Of a stretch of DNA of 64,000 nucleotides, positions 1 to 8,528 are shown one piece after another. This DNA is from Candidatus Dormiibacter inghamiae. Lineage in GTDB: Bacteria > Chloroflexota > Dormibacteria > Dormibacterales > Dormibacteraceae. A program made the position numbers and the translations under genes. A model generated the notes under the pieces. The model did not search any database and was not told the DNA's origin. It saw only the letters and a list, made by a program, of their open reading frames with translations. The stretch lies in the NCBI GenBank assembly GCA_016464825.1, contig JAEKNQ010000035.1:58175-122174 (forward strand), given 5' to 3'. Position 1 is the stretch's first letter; every line of letters starts with the position of its first letter.

Positions 1-42
1 CGTGTGGAGCGATGGTCGGTCTGGAGCGGTCGGAGGGAGGGT

Positions 43-441
43 TTAGGACGGGACGCTGATCGCGAACGCCGCGCTTTTCGGGGGCGCCGGCGCGGCGATC
101 GCAAGGTGGACAATCGCGTCGGTCCCGGCATTCCAGTTGCGATGCGCTACACCGGCGGGGAACAGAACGGCGGTTCCCGAATCGACGACGTACGCGCTGC
201 CGTCGATCTCGACGTTCATCGTCCCGTCGAGAATGTAGAACACCTGGTCGACCCCGTGAGTGTGCAGGCCGGCCGGAGAACCTCCCCCGGGAGGGGTCTT
301 GATGACAGTGACGGCGCAGCTGCATATGGCTCCGTCGCTGGTCAGCTCCTGCGACCAGCGCTCCGGGCTCTGTCGTAGTGCCTCAAGGTCGACCTTCCGC
401 ACGTATTCGATCACTGCTCGCTTTCCCTCGATGAACGACAT
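43..441 (-). CDS. Small cupin-domain protein
   Basis: The 132-residue product is a single cupin barrel. The first cupin motif is visible as GLHTHGVDQVFYILDG (about residues 57-72), with the H-x-H metal ligands, and the second as FPAGVAHRNWN (about 93-103). Small cupins of this kind bind a metal and act as enzymes or sensors; nothing here says which. It has no signal peptide, so it is probably cytoplasmic. It lies on the element side of the tRNA-Lys/integrase junction, so it may be cargo of that element. Family assignment is firm, function unknown. Confidence 0.75.
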   Translation of the reverse strand: MSFIEGKRAVIEYVRKVDLEALRQSPERWSQELTSDGAICSCAVTVIKTPPGGGSPAGLHTHGVDQVFYILDGTMNVEIDGSAYVVDSGTAVLFPAGVAHRNWNAGTDAIVHLAIAAPAPPKSAAFAISVPS

Positions 442-632
442 TGTGGCGAGTTTGAGTTCGGAGTGCTACCGCTGACAACCGCCAACCTTCACAGCGTACT
501 CGTGGGAAGAAGTGACTTGGTGGGCTCGGTGAACCGGCCGCGCCAGAGGCAATCTCGAGAGCCAGTTAACAGCCCAGGTTTTCGTTGCGGCCGCCGCTCC
601 CAAACTCTCTCCGTCGCCAATACAGTTCACAC

Positions 633-1796
633 TCACTGGCTTGCTGTGGGGGCGTGTCGCGTCAGGATGCGATCCATAGCATTGGCCGCCTCTGCTTGGA
701 CTGCCGGGATTACGTGCGTGTATGTGTTCATGGTCAGGCTGATTTGGCTGTGGCCGAGTGTCTCCATCACCACGCGGGGAGATACTCCCTGGGCAAGGAG
801 GAGGGAGGCGCAGGAATGCCTCAGGTCGTGAAAGCGGATCCGTGGCAGGCCAGCAGCCGCGAGTAGGTGGGGAAATCGATGCGTCACCGTGGTTCCTTCA
901 AGGGGCGTGCCAATGGTCGTCGTGAACACCAGATCTGAATGCTGCCATCGGGCGCCCGCCCGAAGGCGGTCCTCAAACTGGCGCTTCCGGTGCTTCGCCA
1001 GGACATCGGCAATAACGGCCGGAACCTTGATCGAGCGCCTGGATCGCGCAGTCTTGGGTTCCATCAGCGTCAGCTTCCCGTCCACCCGCTGCAGTGCATG
1101 CACCACGGTGAGGCGCTGTTCCGTTAGGTCTATGTCCTGCCAGCGCAGGCCGAGCGCCTCTCCTTGGCGAAGCCCGAGGCTGAGGGCCACCGCGTAGACG
1201 GCCTCAAACCGATCGTCTCTTGCCGCATCCAAGAGTCGCTGAGCCTCGGCCGGACTCAGCACCTGCACCGGACGACGAGTGACGCGCGGTGAGTCGGCCA
1301 AGGCGGCCGCATTCTTGGTGAGCATCTCCCACTTGATTGCCTGATTCAGGGATGTCCTCAGAACCGCCCGCAGGAACTCGACCCGTCTCGGCGAGAGACC
1401 GCTGGCGAGTTTGGCGTTCAGCATCGCCTGGACCTGCGCCGGACCCAATCGGTCGAGGCGGAGGTGGCCGAGGCTGGGGATCAGGTGCAGGTGGATCAGG
1501 TCGCTGTAGCTGCGGTAGGTGGACGGGCGCAAGCGCGGTTTGGCGGAATTCTCGAGCCAGGTGGTGAGGAACTGAGCCACGGTGCCGGTCCCCCTCGACG
1601 GCATGATGCCCAGCTGCTGGTCGCGGAGGGTAGCCACAACCTTCTCTTGAACCTCGCGACGGGTGCGCCCGTAGACGGTTTTGCGCCGCCGCACGCCCTC
1701 CCGCCTTCCTAGATTCACCGAGCCTACCCAGAGTCCGTCCTGGCGTCGGAAGATGCTGCCCTCGCCGTAACCGCGCCTGGCCGTCATGATCGCCAC
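633..1796 (-). CDS. Tyrosine recombinase (phage/ICE-type integrase)
   Basis: A 387-residue site-specific integrase of the usual length. The N-terminus (about 1-65) looks like an arm-binding region, residues 70-165 form the SAM-like core-binding domain, and the catalytic domain follows. Catalytic residues are visible: Arg210 in LGLRQGEALGLRW, a Lys near 248, His323 and Arg326 in HDLRHS, His349 in LGHSQ and Tyr359 in MNTYTHV. All are intact, so the enzyme looks active. It starts 93 bp from the 3' end of tRNA-Lys and is transcribed away from it, the classic arrangement of an element integrated into a tRNA gene. No excisionase is recognisable in the window. Confidence 0.95.
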   Translation of the reverse strand: MAIMTARRGYGEGSIFRRQDGLWVGSVNLGRREGVRRRKTVYGRTRREVQEKVVATLRDQQLGIMPSRGTGTVAQFLTTWLENSAKPRLRPSTYRSYSDLIHLHLIPSLGHLRLDRLGPAQVQAMLNAKLASGLSPRRVEFLRAVLRTSLNQAIKWEMLTKNAAALADSPRVTRRPVQVLSPAEAQRLLDAARDDRFEAVYAVALSLGLRQGEALGLRWQDIDLTEQRLTVVHALQRVDGKLTLMEPKTARSRRSIKVPAVIADVLAKHRKRQFEDRLRAGARWQHSDLVFTTTIGTPLEGTTVTHRFPHLLAAAGLPRIRFHDLRHSCASLLLAQGVSPRVVMETLGHSQISLTMNTYTHVIPAVQAEAANAMDRILTRHAPTASQ

Positions 1797-1810
1797 GACT
1801 GTAGCACAAG

Positions 1811-1830
1811 AAGGCTACAAAAAGGCTACA
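1811..1830. repeat. Two direct copies of AAGGCTACA beside the integrase start
   Basis: AAGGCTACA occurs at 1811-1819 and 1822-1830, 11 bp (one helical turn) apart, between the integrase start and the tRNA-Lys 3' end. An inverted TGTAGC lies just to the left at 1800-1805. Short phased repeats next to an integrase and an attachment site often are arm-type integrase or excisionase binding sites; that role is inferred. Confidence 0.4.
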
Positions 1831-1888
1831 GTAGCGGTGAAGGCGGACATAGGTATACCGTATAGAGGAAGGTCCTGAACTCGATTTA

Positions 1889-1965
<77 letters not shown>

Positions 1966-2063
1966 TTGGGGACACCTCCGGCCTAGGGCCCGGCCGCCCA
2001 CGATTCTACTTTCTTAACCGGCGGTCTTCCCAGCACGGGTTGCGGGGTATAGGCTCCGCCGCC

Positions 2064-2612
2064 ATGAGGGCTCGCGTACCGCAGGGCGTGGATCTCGAGG
2101 ACAAGCTCATCTTTGGCCTCTCGCCGATCAGGTTCGGCTATCTGGTCATCGCCGTCATTGGAGCCTTCACAGTGTGGGGTCTGCAGGTGCTCCCGGGAGT
2201 GGTGCGGGCGTTCTGCTGCCTGCTGATGCTGCTGTCGGGGCCGGTCCTGGCGTGGGGCAGGGTCTGCGGCACTCGGAGCGATCGCCTCGCCTGGGACTGC
2301 CTGGTCTTCTTGCGACGCAACCATACGCTGGAGCTTGCAGCGCTCGAGTGGAGGAAGGCGGCAGTCGCTTCGCGCAGGCTGTCCGAGGCGGCCTCGGGGA
2401 CAGCTGAACTGCCGCTGACGACCAGGCCGGAAGGAGCGCACGACACGGCCCCTGGTTCGGCTCAGATCCTGCAACTTCCCGACGTCAGTGAAGGTAGCAG
2501 CGTCGTAGACGAGTCGTCGCCAGGAGCAGCATCTTCAATACTTCCTGGCTTCGGCCGGGAGCTGGACCTCGCGGCGATCAATCGACTCGCCATCCTCGAG
2601 GTGGCAGCATGA
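2064..2612 (+). CDS. PrgI-family protein (VirB3-like type IV secretion subunit)
   Basis: This 182-residue protein starts at the ATG encoding MRARVPQGVDLEDKLIFG, a typical PrgI N-terminus with a short polar segment before two hydrophobic helices (about residues 20-60). PrgI/VirB3 proteins sit in the inner membrane and work with the VirB4 ATPase. The gene overlaps the downstream VirB4-like gene by 4 bp, the pairing seen in conjugation systems. The C-terminal half (about 100-182) is hydrophilic and not recognised. An upstream TTG at 2040 is possible but would add only 8 residues. Confidence 0.8.
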   Translation: MRARVPQGVDLEDKLIFGLSPIRFGYLVIAVIGAFTVWGLQVLPGVVRAFCCLLMLLSGPVLAWGRVCGTRSDRLAWDCLVFLRRNHTLELAALEWRKAAVASRRLSEAASGTAELPLTTRPEGAHDTAPGSAQILQLPDVSEGSSVVDESSPGAASSILPGFGRELDLAAINRLAILEVAA

Positions 2613-4705
2613 AGGATCGGCTGGCGGGCGTCGCCCGCGCGGCGGGACGGTTGCCCTGGCCAGTGCGAGTAGTTCCCCGGCCGGCGAGGCAGCTGGCGGC
2701 CGAGACGGCGAGATCCAGTCCCATCAGCACGGCCGCGCTCGGTTTCCTGGATGCCACTGACGAAGACCGTCTGCGCTGGGCCAGCGGGTTCCGGGCACTG
2801 TTGGACGGGCTTGACAGCAGCCTGCAGGTCGTCATCGACTCTAGCCCAGGCGTTGCTGGCCCAGCGGGCGATCCGCAGCAAGGGCAGGCAGTGCCCCCAG
2901 CGGAGGAACGGCGCGCGGCCGACCTCGCTTTCGCCACCTCCCTGCGCCGATCCCCCGAGGCCCAAGCGCGACTGGTTAGGCTCGTAGTGGATTCAACCTC
3001 GGTGGAAGGTCTACGGCGGGCGTTGGGCGGGATGGGCGTACGGGTGGAGGAGGAGCTCGCGGGAGACGACCGGGATCTTGCTCTTCATGGTCGCGAGCTG
3101 AGGCAGGCGCTGCACGATGGCAACGGCTGGCATCGCACCTGGTTCATCGATCGCTTCCCCGGCTCCGAGTTGGAGGCGGGCTGGCTGTTGCGGCTCATCC
3201 CGCCCGGCCTGCACCTTTCGCTGAGCTGGCACGCGGAGCGCCTCTCGACCAGCTGGGTGGTCCACTATCTGCAACGACAGCTGGTCAACATGCGAGCAGC
3301 GCGTTCAGAGCAGCCTGACGGCGTCGGTGATCCGGCGCTGCGCGGCGCCATGCCTGCTGCTGAGCAGTTGCAGGAGCAACTGATTGCCAGTCAGGAATCG
3401 GCTTTCTACACCTCCGTCTACCTGACGGTCACTGTGGATGAGCGAGAAGATCTGGTCCTGGCCAGCCGCCGAATTCAAGCAGCGGCTCGGGCAAGCCTCT
3501 GCAGCCTCGTCGCCTGCGACTTCCGCCAACTCGACGGCCGTCTCTGCACCCTGCCGCTGGGCCAAGACGTCTTGGCCCGCAAGCGGCTTCTGCACAGCTC
3601 CTCCTTGACGACGCTCTTTCCCTGGTTCGACGCTGATCTCTACGAGCCGGACGGGCTGGTGCTGGGTAGGTCGCGAGCTACAGGGCAACCCGTGATGGTC
3701 GACCCCTTTGACGACCGCCGCTACGCCAACGCCAACATCGGCGTCTTCGGCCACTCAGGGGCGGGCAAAACATACCTGATGTCCGTGCTCTTGGTGTCCG
3801 CTCTCAACACAGGAGCGCAGATCTTCGTCATCGACCCTGAACATGAGTACGGGACGCTGGCTGAGATGCTGGGCGGTGTGGACATCCCCCTCAACCTCGG
3901 CTCTCACCACTCCCTCAACGTCCTCGAGATGCGTGGCGGCCAGACGGGAGATGAGGCAACTCTCGGACCAGCGGTGGCAGACACGGTTGACCTCTGCGCC
4001 ACAATCTGCGGCTCGCTGGACGAGGCGGAGCGAGCTGTCCTGGAGCAGGCGATCAGGCAGACCTTCCAGACAGTCAGTGATCCGGTCTTGGGAGACGTGG
4101 CTGCGCTGCTGGAGCCGAACTCTCGAGCCGGCAAGGTGCTCGGGCGCTGGGTCCAAGGCAGCCTCGGCCAAATCTTCAGCCGGCCTACGAACGTAGACCT
4201 GGAAGCACCAGTGATTGTGTTCGGCATGCGTGAGTTGAGACAGGAGATGATCGCCCCCGTCCACTATCTGCTGGCCGAGGCGCTTTGGGCGCGGATCAAG
4301 AAGCGTGATCGCCGCCGGCTTCTCGTCATCGATGAGCTGGGCCTGCTGTTCGAGGATGCGACGATCCGCCAGTTCGTGGTGGCGCTCGCCCGAAGGATCC
4401 GCAAGTACCACGGCTCACTCGTCTTTGCCACCCAGAACCCCGGCGACCTGTTCAGCAGCGAGGCGGGTCGCGTGGTAGCGACCAACCCGGCGCTGATGTT
4501 CTTCGGCGCCCAGCGGCCCGCCGAGGCGCAGAAGATTCAAGCGGCGTTCAGTTTGAGTGAGGCCCAGCGCTCAACCCTGGAGACCTGCCGGCGGGGGGAA
4601 TTCCTGCTCGCTGCAGGTCCGCACCGGCTGCCGCTTGCAGTCCAGGCGCCACCCTGGCAGGCGGCGGCGATGGCAGCTGCACGCGCCGGTCCGCCACTTG
4701 CTTGA
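2609..4705 (+). CDS. VirB4/TraC-like type IV secretion ATPase
   Basis: A 698-residue ATPase of VirB4 type. The first half (about 1-340) is the poorly conserved region that contacts PrgI/VirB3. The second half is a FtsK/HerA-like motor with Walker A GHSGAGKTYL near residue 381 and Walker B RRLLVIDELG near 570, followed by FATQNPGDLF, a sensor-like motif typical of VirB4/TraC. VirB4 powers assembly and substrate transfer at the membrane base. It is translationally coupled to the PrgI-like gene. No relaxase or VirD4-type coupling protein is adjacent. The matching pilin and channel genes lie at 21.6-23.4 kb. Confidence 0.88.
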   Translation: MKDRLAGVARAAGRLPWPVRVVPRPARQLAAETARSSPISTAALGFLDATDEDRLRWASGFRALLDGLDSSLQVVIDSSPGVAGPAGDPQQGQAVPPAEERRAADLAFATSLRRSPEAQARLVRLVVDSTSVEGLRRALGGMGVRVEEELAGDDRDLALHGRELRQALHDGNGWHRTWFIDRFPGSELEAGWLLRLIPPGLHLSLSWHAERLSTSWVVHYLQRQLVNMRAARSEQPDGVGDPALRGAMPAAEQLQEQLIASQESAFYTSVYLTVTVDEREDLVLASRRIQAAARASLCSLVACDFRQLDGRLCTLPLGQDVLARKRLLHSSSLTTLFPWFDADLYEPDGLVLGRSRATGQPVMVDPFDDRRYANANIGVFGHSGAGKTYLMSVLLVSALNTGAQIFVIDPEHEYGTLAEMLGGVDIPLNLGSHHSLNVLEMRGGQTGDEATLGPAVADTVDLCATICGSLDEAERAVLEQAIRQTFQTVSDPVLGDVAALLEPNSRAGKVLGRWVQGSLGQIFSRPTNVDLEAPVIVFGMRELRQEMIAPVHYLLAEALWARIKKRDRRRLLVIDELGLLFEDATIRQFVVALARRIRKYHGSLVFATQNPGDLFSSEAGRVVATNPALMFFGAQRPAEAQKIQAAFSLSEAQRSTLETCRRGEFLLAAGPHRLPLAVQAPPWQAAAMAAARAGPPLA

Positions 4706-4901
4706 AAGGGCCGAACGTCACACGGTCATGCTCCTGACCGGTATTCGATCCGGTTGTTCGCTGGCGTGAGGCGTCCGCACGGTAATTGCAGCGCAAGTCA
4801 CGGAAGTTGGTCGATCGCTGGGCTTTGAGTGTCGGTGCTTCAAAGCGAGAGGACATGTTGAACCGGGGCCGGCGCAGCTGGGCGCAGGTAGCATTTCGGG
4901 C

Positions 4902-5495
4902 ATGCCCAGGGTTGTCCATCACCGGTTTCACCGGCTGGGGGGCGATCTGCAGGACTCGGTCCTAGCCAGCTTCAATACGCTCGCCGCGCAGCGTCCCTGG
5001 CGGGGGGAGTCGCCCTGGTTGGCGAGTGATCGTGCGACAGGACTGTTCGAGATGGAGTTCCTGCGCCATGTCCGTGAAGCTGAGGGCGAAGATGTCACGG
5101 CGGCCGGTTTTCTCAAGTCGGGCGGCGATGAGACTGACGTGCTCGTCTTCATGCTCTTCCTGCGGGATCTCAGCGCCAGCCTGGGCCTGAGGGTGACAGT
5201 GAGGGACGAGGACAACCCTTTCACGAAGCTGCGCTATCTGGATTTCTGGCATGGCTTGCTGCCTTCTGGCGACCAGCTCGAAGACCTCCTCGCCAGGCGC
5301 CCGGTGATCAAGCGGGTGGACGGCCAATCGATCCACTTCTACCCGCCGGCCCATCGCCAGGGCGCTATTCAGGCTTCCCGGCCCGAGCAGTGGGGCTACG
5401 CGCTGTGTGGGCTCAGAGCGTATGCGCCAACGCTGCTGGAGGCGGAGCAGGAGGCTCTGAAGATTCTGCGCGCGCTGGGCCACCTTGGCCGCTGA
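4902..5495 (+). CDS. Unknown protein, 197 aa
   Basis: I do not recognise this family. The product is soluble, without signal peptide or membrane helix, with a mixed charged composition and a central LVFMLFLRDLSASLGL stretch. It follows the VirB4-like gene by about 200 bp on the same strand, and the next gene starts inside its last codons. It could be a secretion-associated protein or unrelated. The reading frame is supported by its high third-position GC and by its fit between neighbours. Confidence 0.6.
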   Translation: MPRVVHHRFHRLGGDLQDSVLASFNTLAAQRPWRGESPWLASDRATGLFEMEFLRHVREAEGEDVTAAGFLKSGGDETDVLVFMLFLRDLSASLGLRVTVRDEDNPFTKLRYLDFWHGLLPSGDQLEDLLARRPVIKRVDGQSIHFYPPAHRQGAIQASRPEQWGYALCGLRAYAPTLLEAEQEALKILRALGHLGR

Positions 5496-6338
5496 GCCTG
5501 AACAGAACGAGGGGTGGCTTCGCGGCCGGGACGGCACTTCGCTGTTCTGGCGCGCCTGGACGGTTCCCGAGCCAAGCTTCGCGGTGGTGGTTGCCCATGG
5601 TCTGGGCGAGCATTCGGGTCGATACTCCCGGCTCGGGCGGGCGCTGAACCGCCGTGGCATCTCCTGCTATGCCGTGGACTTGCGAGGCATGGGCCGGAGC
5701 GCGGGCAAGCGAGGTCACCTCAAGGCTTGGTCGGACTGGATAGACGACTATGCAGACCTCCTCGCCTTCGCGGCGGATTTGGCGGGCGGCTGCGAAGTTG
5801 TGCCGCTTGGCCACTCCTTTGGTGGCGTACTGATCGCCGGTGCCATGCTCCGCGGAGAGGTCCAAGCACAGCGCTTCGTCCTTTCGAACCCGGCTTTCCT
5901 GCCCAAGGTGAGGGTCCCCGCGTGGAAGCTGAGACTGGCGGGCGCGGCCAGTCGAGTTGTACCGCGCCTGACCATGTCGAACGAGGTCGACCCAGAGGTG
6001 ATCTCGCGAGACCCTGAGCAGGTGCGGCTCTATGCCGAGATCCTCTGACCCATGACCGCATCTCAGCCCGGCTCTACACGGAATGGCGCGCAGCTTGCAC
6101 CGAAACTCTTGCGCGCGCCAGTGCCTTGAGGCAACCCTTCCTGCTCATCCTGTCGGGCGACGATCGACTCATCGACGCGAACGGGGCCGAAGCGTTCAAC
6201 GCGGCGGCCAGCTGCGGCCAGGTGGTGCGGCGCTATCCGGGACGCTTCCATGAGCCGTTCAACGACTATGGCTCAGAAGAGGTCTTCGCCGATCTGGCGG
6301 CGTGGCTTAACAGTCCGGTCACGGCCCGACCGGAGTAA
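5485..6338 (+). pseudogene. Alpha/beta hydrolase (monoacylglycerol lipase-like), one-base frameshift
   Basis: Two frames together give a complete alpha/beta hydrolase of about 284 residues. The first frame (5485-6048) has the oxyanion region VVAHGLGEHSGRY and the nucleophile elbow LGHSFGG. The second frame (about 6045-6338) supplies the Asp in SGDDRLID and the His in GRFHEPFND, completing the Ser-Asp-His triad. At 6037-6050 the sequence GAGATCCTCTGACC needs one extra G (GAG GAT CCT CTG) to read through and give YAEDPLTHDR, a family-like motif. So one G is missing after 6039. This may be true inactivation or a base-calling error. As written, the protein would lack Asp and His and be inactive. 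Confidence 0.8.
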
Positions 6339-6552
6339 CCGCGCCGAGCAGAGAAATCAGCGCCAGGTTAAGCACCCCACCTCCCAAACCCCCCACCCGA
6401 GGGGATGTGCAGAGATCGTATTCGGAGACATCGAAAGGAGGCAATAGTGGTTGTGAAGATGAGCCCCGCCGGGGCGGCCGTGTGGTCGCTAAAGAACGCT
6501 GCGCTGGGTCTCGCCGACGCAGTTGGTCCAGTGCGGCCGGAGAGCGTCCCGC

Positions 6553-7029
6553 GTGAGAGTCATCATCCAGCGCGTGCTCTCCGCCTCCGTTTCATGGTCA
6601 GGCGCCGACGGGTCAACGCACAAGAACCGGATCGGCCGCGGCGTCGTGGTGCTCGCAGGGACCAGCGCTGACGATTCCCCCGCGACCATCGAGCGGATGG
6701 CCACGAAGGTGGCTCAGCTGCGCATCTTCCCTGACTCCCAGGGCCGCACCAACCTGAGCCTCGAGGAGGTCAGGGGAGAGGCGCTCGTCGTCTCTCAGTT
6801 CACGCTCCATGCCGACCTATCCCGCGGCCGCCGCCCGAGCTTCCTCGGTGCCGGCGACCCCGCTCACGCCGCGGTTCTGCTGGAGCAGTTTGCAGCACAC
6901 CTGAGCGGGCGAGGGATCATCACCCGGACCGGTAGTTTTGGCGCGAACATGATCGTCAATCTGGAGAACGACGGACCCTTCACGCTGGCCCTCAGCAACG
7001 ACACCTGGCAGACGCGCATCAGTGGCTGA
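6553..7029 (+). CDS. dtd: D-aminoacyl-tRNA deacylase
   Basis: The 158-residue product starts at GTG 6553 and reads MRVIIQRVLSASVSW, the standard DTD N-terminus. The signature SQFTL (about residues 82-86) and the NDGPFTLAL motif near the C-terminus (family NDGPVT) are present. DTD removes D-amino acids wrongly attached to tRNA and acts in the cytoplasm as a homodimer. A weak GGAGAG lies about 8 bp upstream of the start. The stop overlaps the next gene start, so it is the first gene of a four-gene operon. Confidence 0.93.
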   Translation: MRVIIQRVLSASVSWSGADGSTHKNRIGRGVVVLAGTSADDSPATIERMATKVAQLRIFPDSQGRTNLSLEEVRGEALVVSQFTLHADLSRGRRPSFLGAGDPAHAAVLLEQFAAHLSGRGIITRTGSFGANMIVNLENDGPFTLALSNDTWQTRISG

Positions 7030-8047
7030 TGGGGAACTTCAGCAGCAACCGTTGGTCAGGCAGACCGCCCCGGCGGACAATGCCTCGTTCCTGCGTGAGC
7101 AGGCGGAGCTCATCGCGCAGGCCGCTGAGCGCATCCAACCGCACATCCGGCGCACCCCGGCCCTCAGCACCGATCTGGACCAATTCCTCAGGCTCAAGCC
7201 CGAGTGCTTCCAAGTCACTGGCTCCTTCAAAGTGCGCGGGGCCTTCAATGCGGTCATGAAGCTGCACGCCGAGCGGCCCGAGACGAAGGGCGTCATAGCT
7301 GTCAGCTCCGGCAACCACGCCCAAGCGTTGGCCCTCGCCGCGCGGGCGGTTGGGCTGCGGGCGGTCATCCTCATCCCCGAGGACGCCAATCCGGCCAAGG
7401 TCGCCGCCACGCGGGCGCTGGGAGCCGAGGTGATCCAGCACGGCATCACCTTCGCCAACCGAGAGGAGAAGCTGCGGGAGGCGATCGGGCAGCGCAGTCT
7501 CACTCTGATCCACCCGTTCGATGACTGGAACATCGTGCACGGTCAGGCCACAGCCGCCCGCGAGCTGCTGGAGGATGAGCCGGAGCTGCAGGTGTTGGCG
7601 GTTCCGACAGGGGGTGGTGGCCTGCTCAGCGGCTCAGCTCTGTCCGCCAAAATTCACAATCGTGACCTGAAGGTGATCGGAGTGGAGCCCGAGTCGGCTG
7701 ACGACGCAGCCCGCAGCTTCCGCACCGGCTCCATCCAGTCGCTGAGAGAGGCCCCGACCACCCTCGCTGACGGCGTGCGAACGACAGCCATCGGTTCCTG
7801 CACCTATGAGGTCGCCATTCGCAGGCGGTTGGTTGACGACATAGTCACCGTCAGCGAGAACGAGATCATAGAGGCCACCCGCGCCGCCTGGCTCAAGCTG
7901 AAGCTGGCCCTGGAGCCGACCGGCGCCCTGCCGCTGGCCGCCTACCTGGCAGAGAAGCTTCCAGGCGCAAACAGGCGCCTGGGCCTCCTGCTTTCCGGCG
8001 GAAACTTCGAGCCTGCGACGATCGCTAAACTGCTTGCCACCTCATGA
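7022..8047 (+). CDS. Threonine/serine dehydratase-like PLP enzyme (fold type II)
   Basis: A 341-residue member of the tryptophan-synthase-beta (fold type II) PLP family. Visible features are the cofactor lysine in TGSFKVRGAFNA (about residues 66-77), the substrate loop SSGNHAQALA, the phosphate-binding glycine loop PTGGGGLLSG, and LLLSGGNFEP near the end. There is no C-terminal ACT regulatory domain, so this resembles the catabolic or racemase-like branch rather than full IlvA. Threonine dehydratase, serine dehydratase and serine racemase cannot be separated from sequence alone. It starts at GTG inside the dtd stop region and its stop overlaps the CBS gene start, so the genes are translationally coupled. 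Confidence 0.85.
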   Translation: MADGELQQQPLVRQTAPADNASFLREQAELIAQAAERIQPHIRRTPALSTDLDQFLRLKPECFQVTGSFKVRGAFNAVMKLHAERPETKGVIAVSSGNHAQALALAARAVGLRAVILIPEDANPAKVAATRALGAEVIQHGITFANREEKLREAIGQRSLTLIHPFDDWNIVHGQATAARELLEDEPELQVLAVPTGGGGLLSGSALSAKIHNRDLKVIGVEPESADDAARSFRTGSIQSLREAPTTLADGVRTTAIGSCTYEVAIRRRLVDDIVTVSENEIIEATRAAWLKLKLALEPTGALPLAAYLAEKLPGANRRLGLLLSGGNFEPATIAKLLATS

Positions 8048-8511
8048 TTCCGATCAAGGAAGTGATGACGAAGGAGGTGCTCACCTTCGTGGAGGGCACC
8101 CCCGTCTCAGAGGCCGCGAAGAAGCTCGCCGAGCGGCGTCTGTCCGGGGCGCCGGTGCTCAACGAGGCAGGTTATGTGGTGGGCGTGCTCTCCGAGGTTG
8201 ACGTGATCGCCAAGAAGGGCAGCACTGTCGGTGACATCATGACGCACCACGTGATCTCGATCAGCGAGGACACCGGCATCGATGAGGCGGCCCAGCTCTT
8301 CGCCAGCGAGCGGATTCGGCGCCTGCCCATCTTGAAGGAAGGGCGGTTGGTCGGACTGGTCAGCCGTTCCGACATTCTCGGTTTCTTCACAGCTCAGGTC
8401 TGGACCTGCGATTCCTGCGCCCACGCCGAGCACGGCCTCCAGCCGCCCGAGCGGTGTGCCCGCTGCGGGGGCACGGAATTCCGTCTCGACGCCGCTCATC
8501 TGCGGCACTGA
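8044..8511 (+). CDS. CBS-domain pair protein with C-terminal zinc ribbon
   Basis: The 155-residue protein has two CBS repeats (about 6-58 and 65-118) with typical cores such as IKEVMTKEVLTF and VGDIMTHHVISI. CBS pairs bind adenine nucleotides and act as energy sensors. The C-terminus adds a four-cysteine knuckle, CDSC...CARCGG (about 127-145), a likely structural zinc site. The start ATG overlaps the previous stop (ATGA), so it belongs to the dtd operon and may regulate a partner in it. The partner is unknown. Confidence 0.85.
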   Translation: MIPIKEVMTKEVLTFVEGTPVSEAAKKLAERRLSGAPVLNEAGYVVGVLSEVDVIAKKGSTVGDIMTHHVISISEDTGIDEAAQLFASERIRRLPILKEGRLVGLVSRSDILGFFTAQVWTCDSCAHAEHGLQPPERCARCGGTEFRLDAAHLRH

Positions 8512-8528
8512 CGTCCGGCGGCCGTTCG

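Noticed and set aside
4264..4931. Minus-strand frames over the VirB4-like gene and its 3' gap
   Set aside because: They are shadows of a well supported gene with Walker motifs; no start signals or family features.
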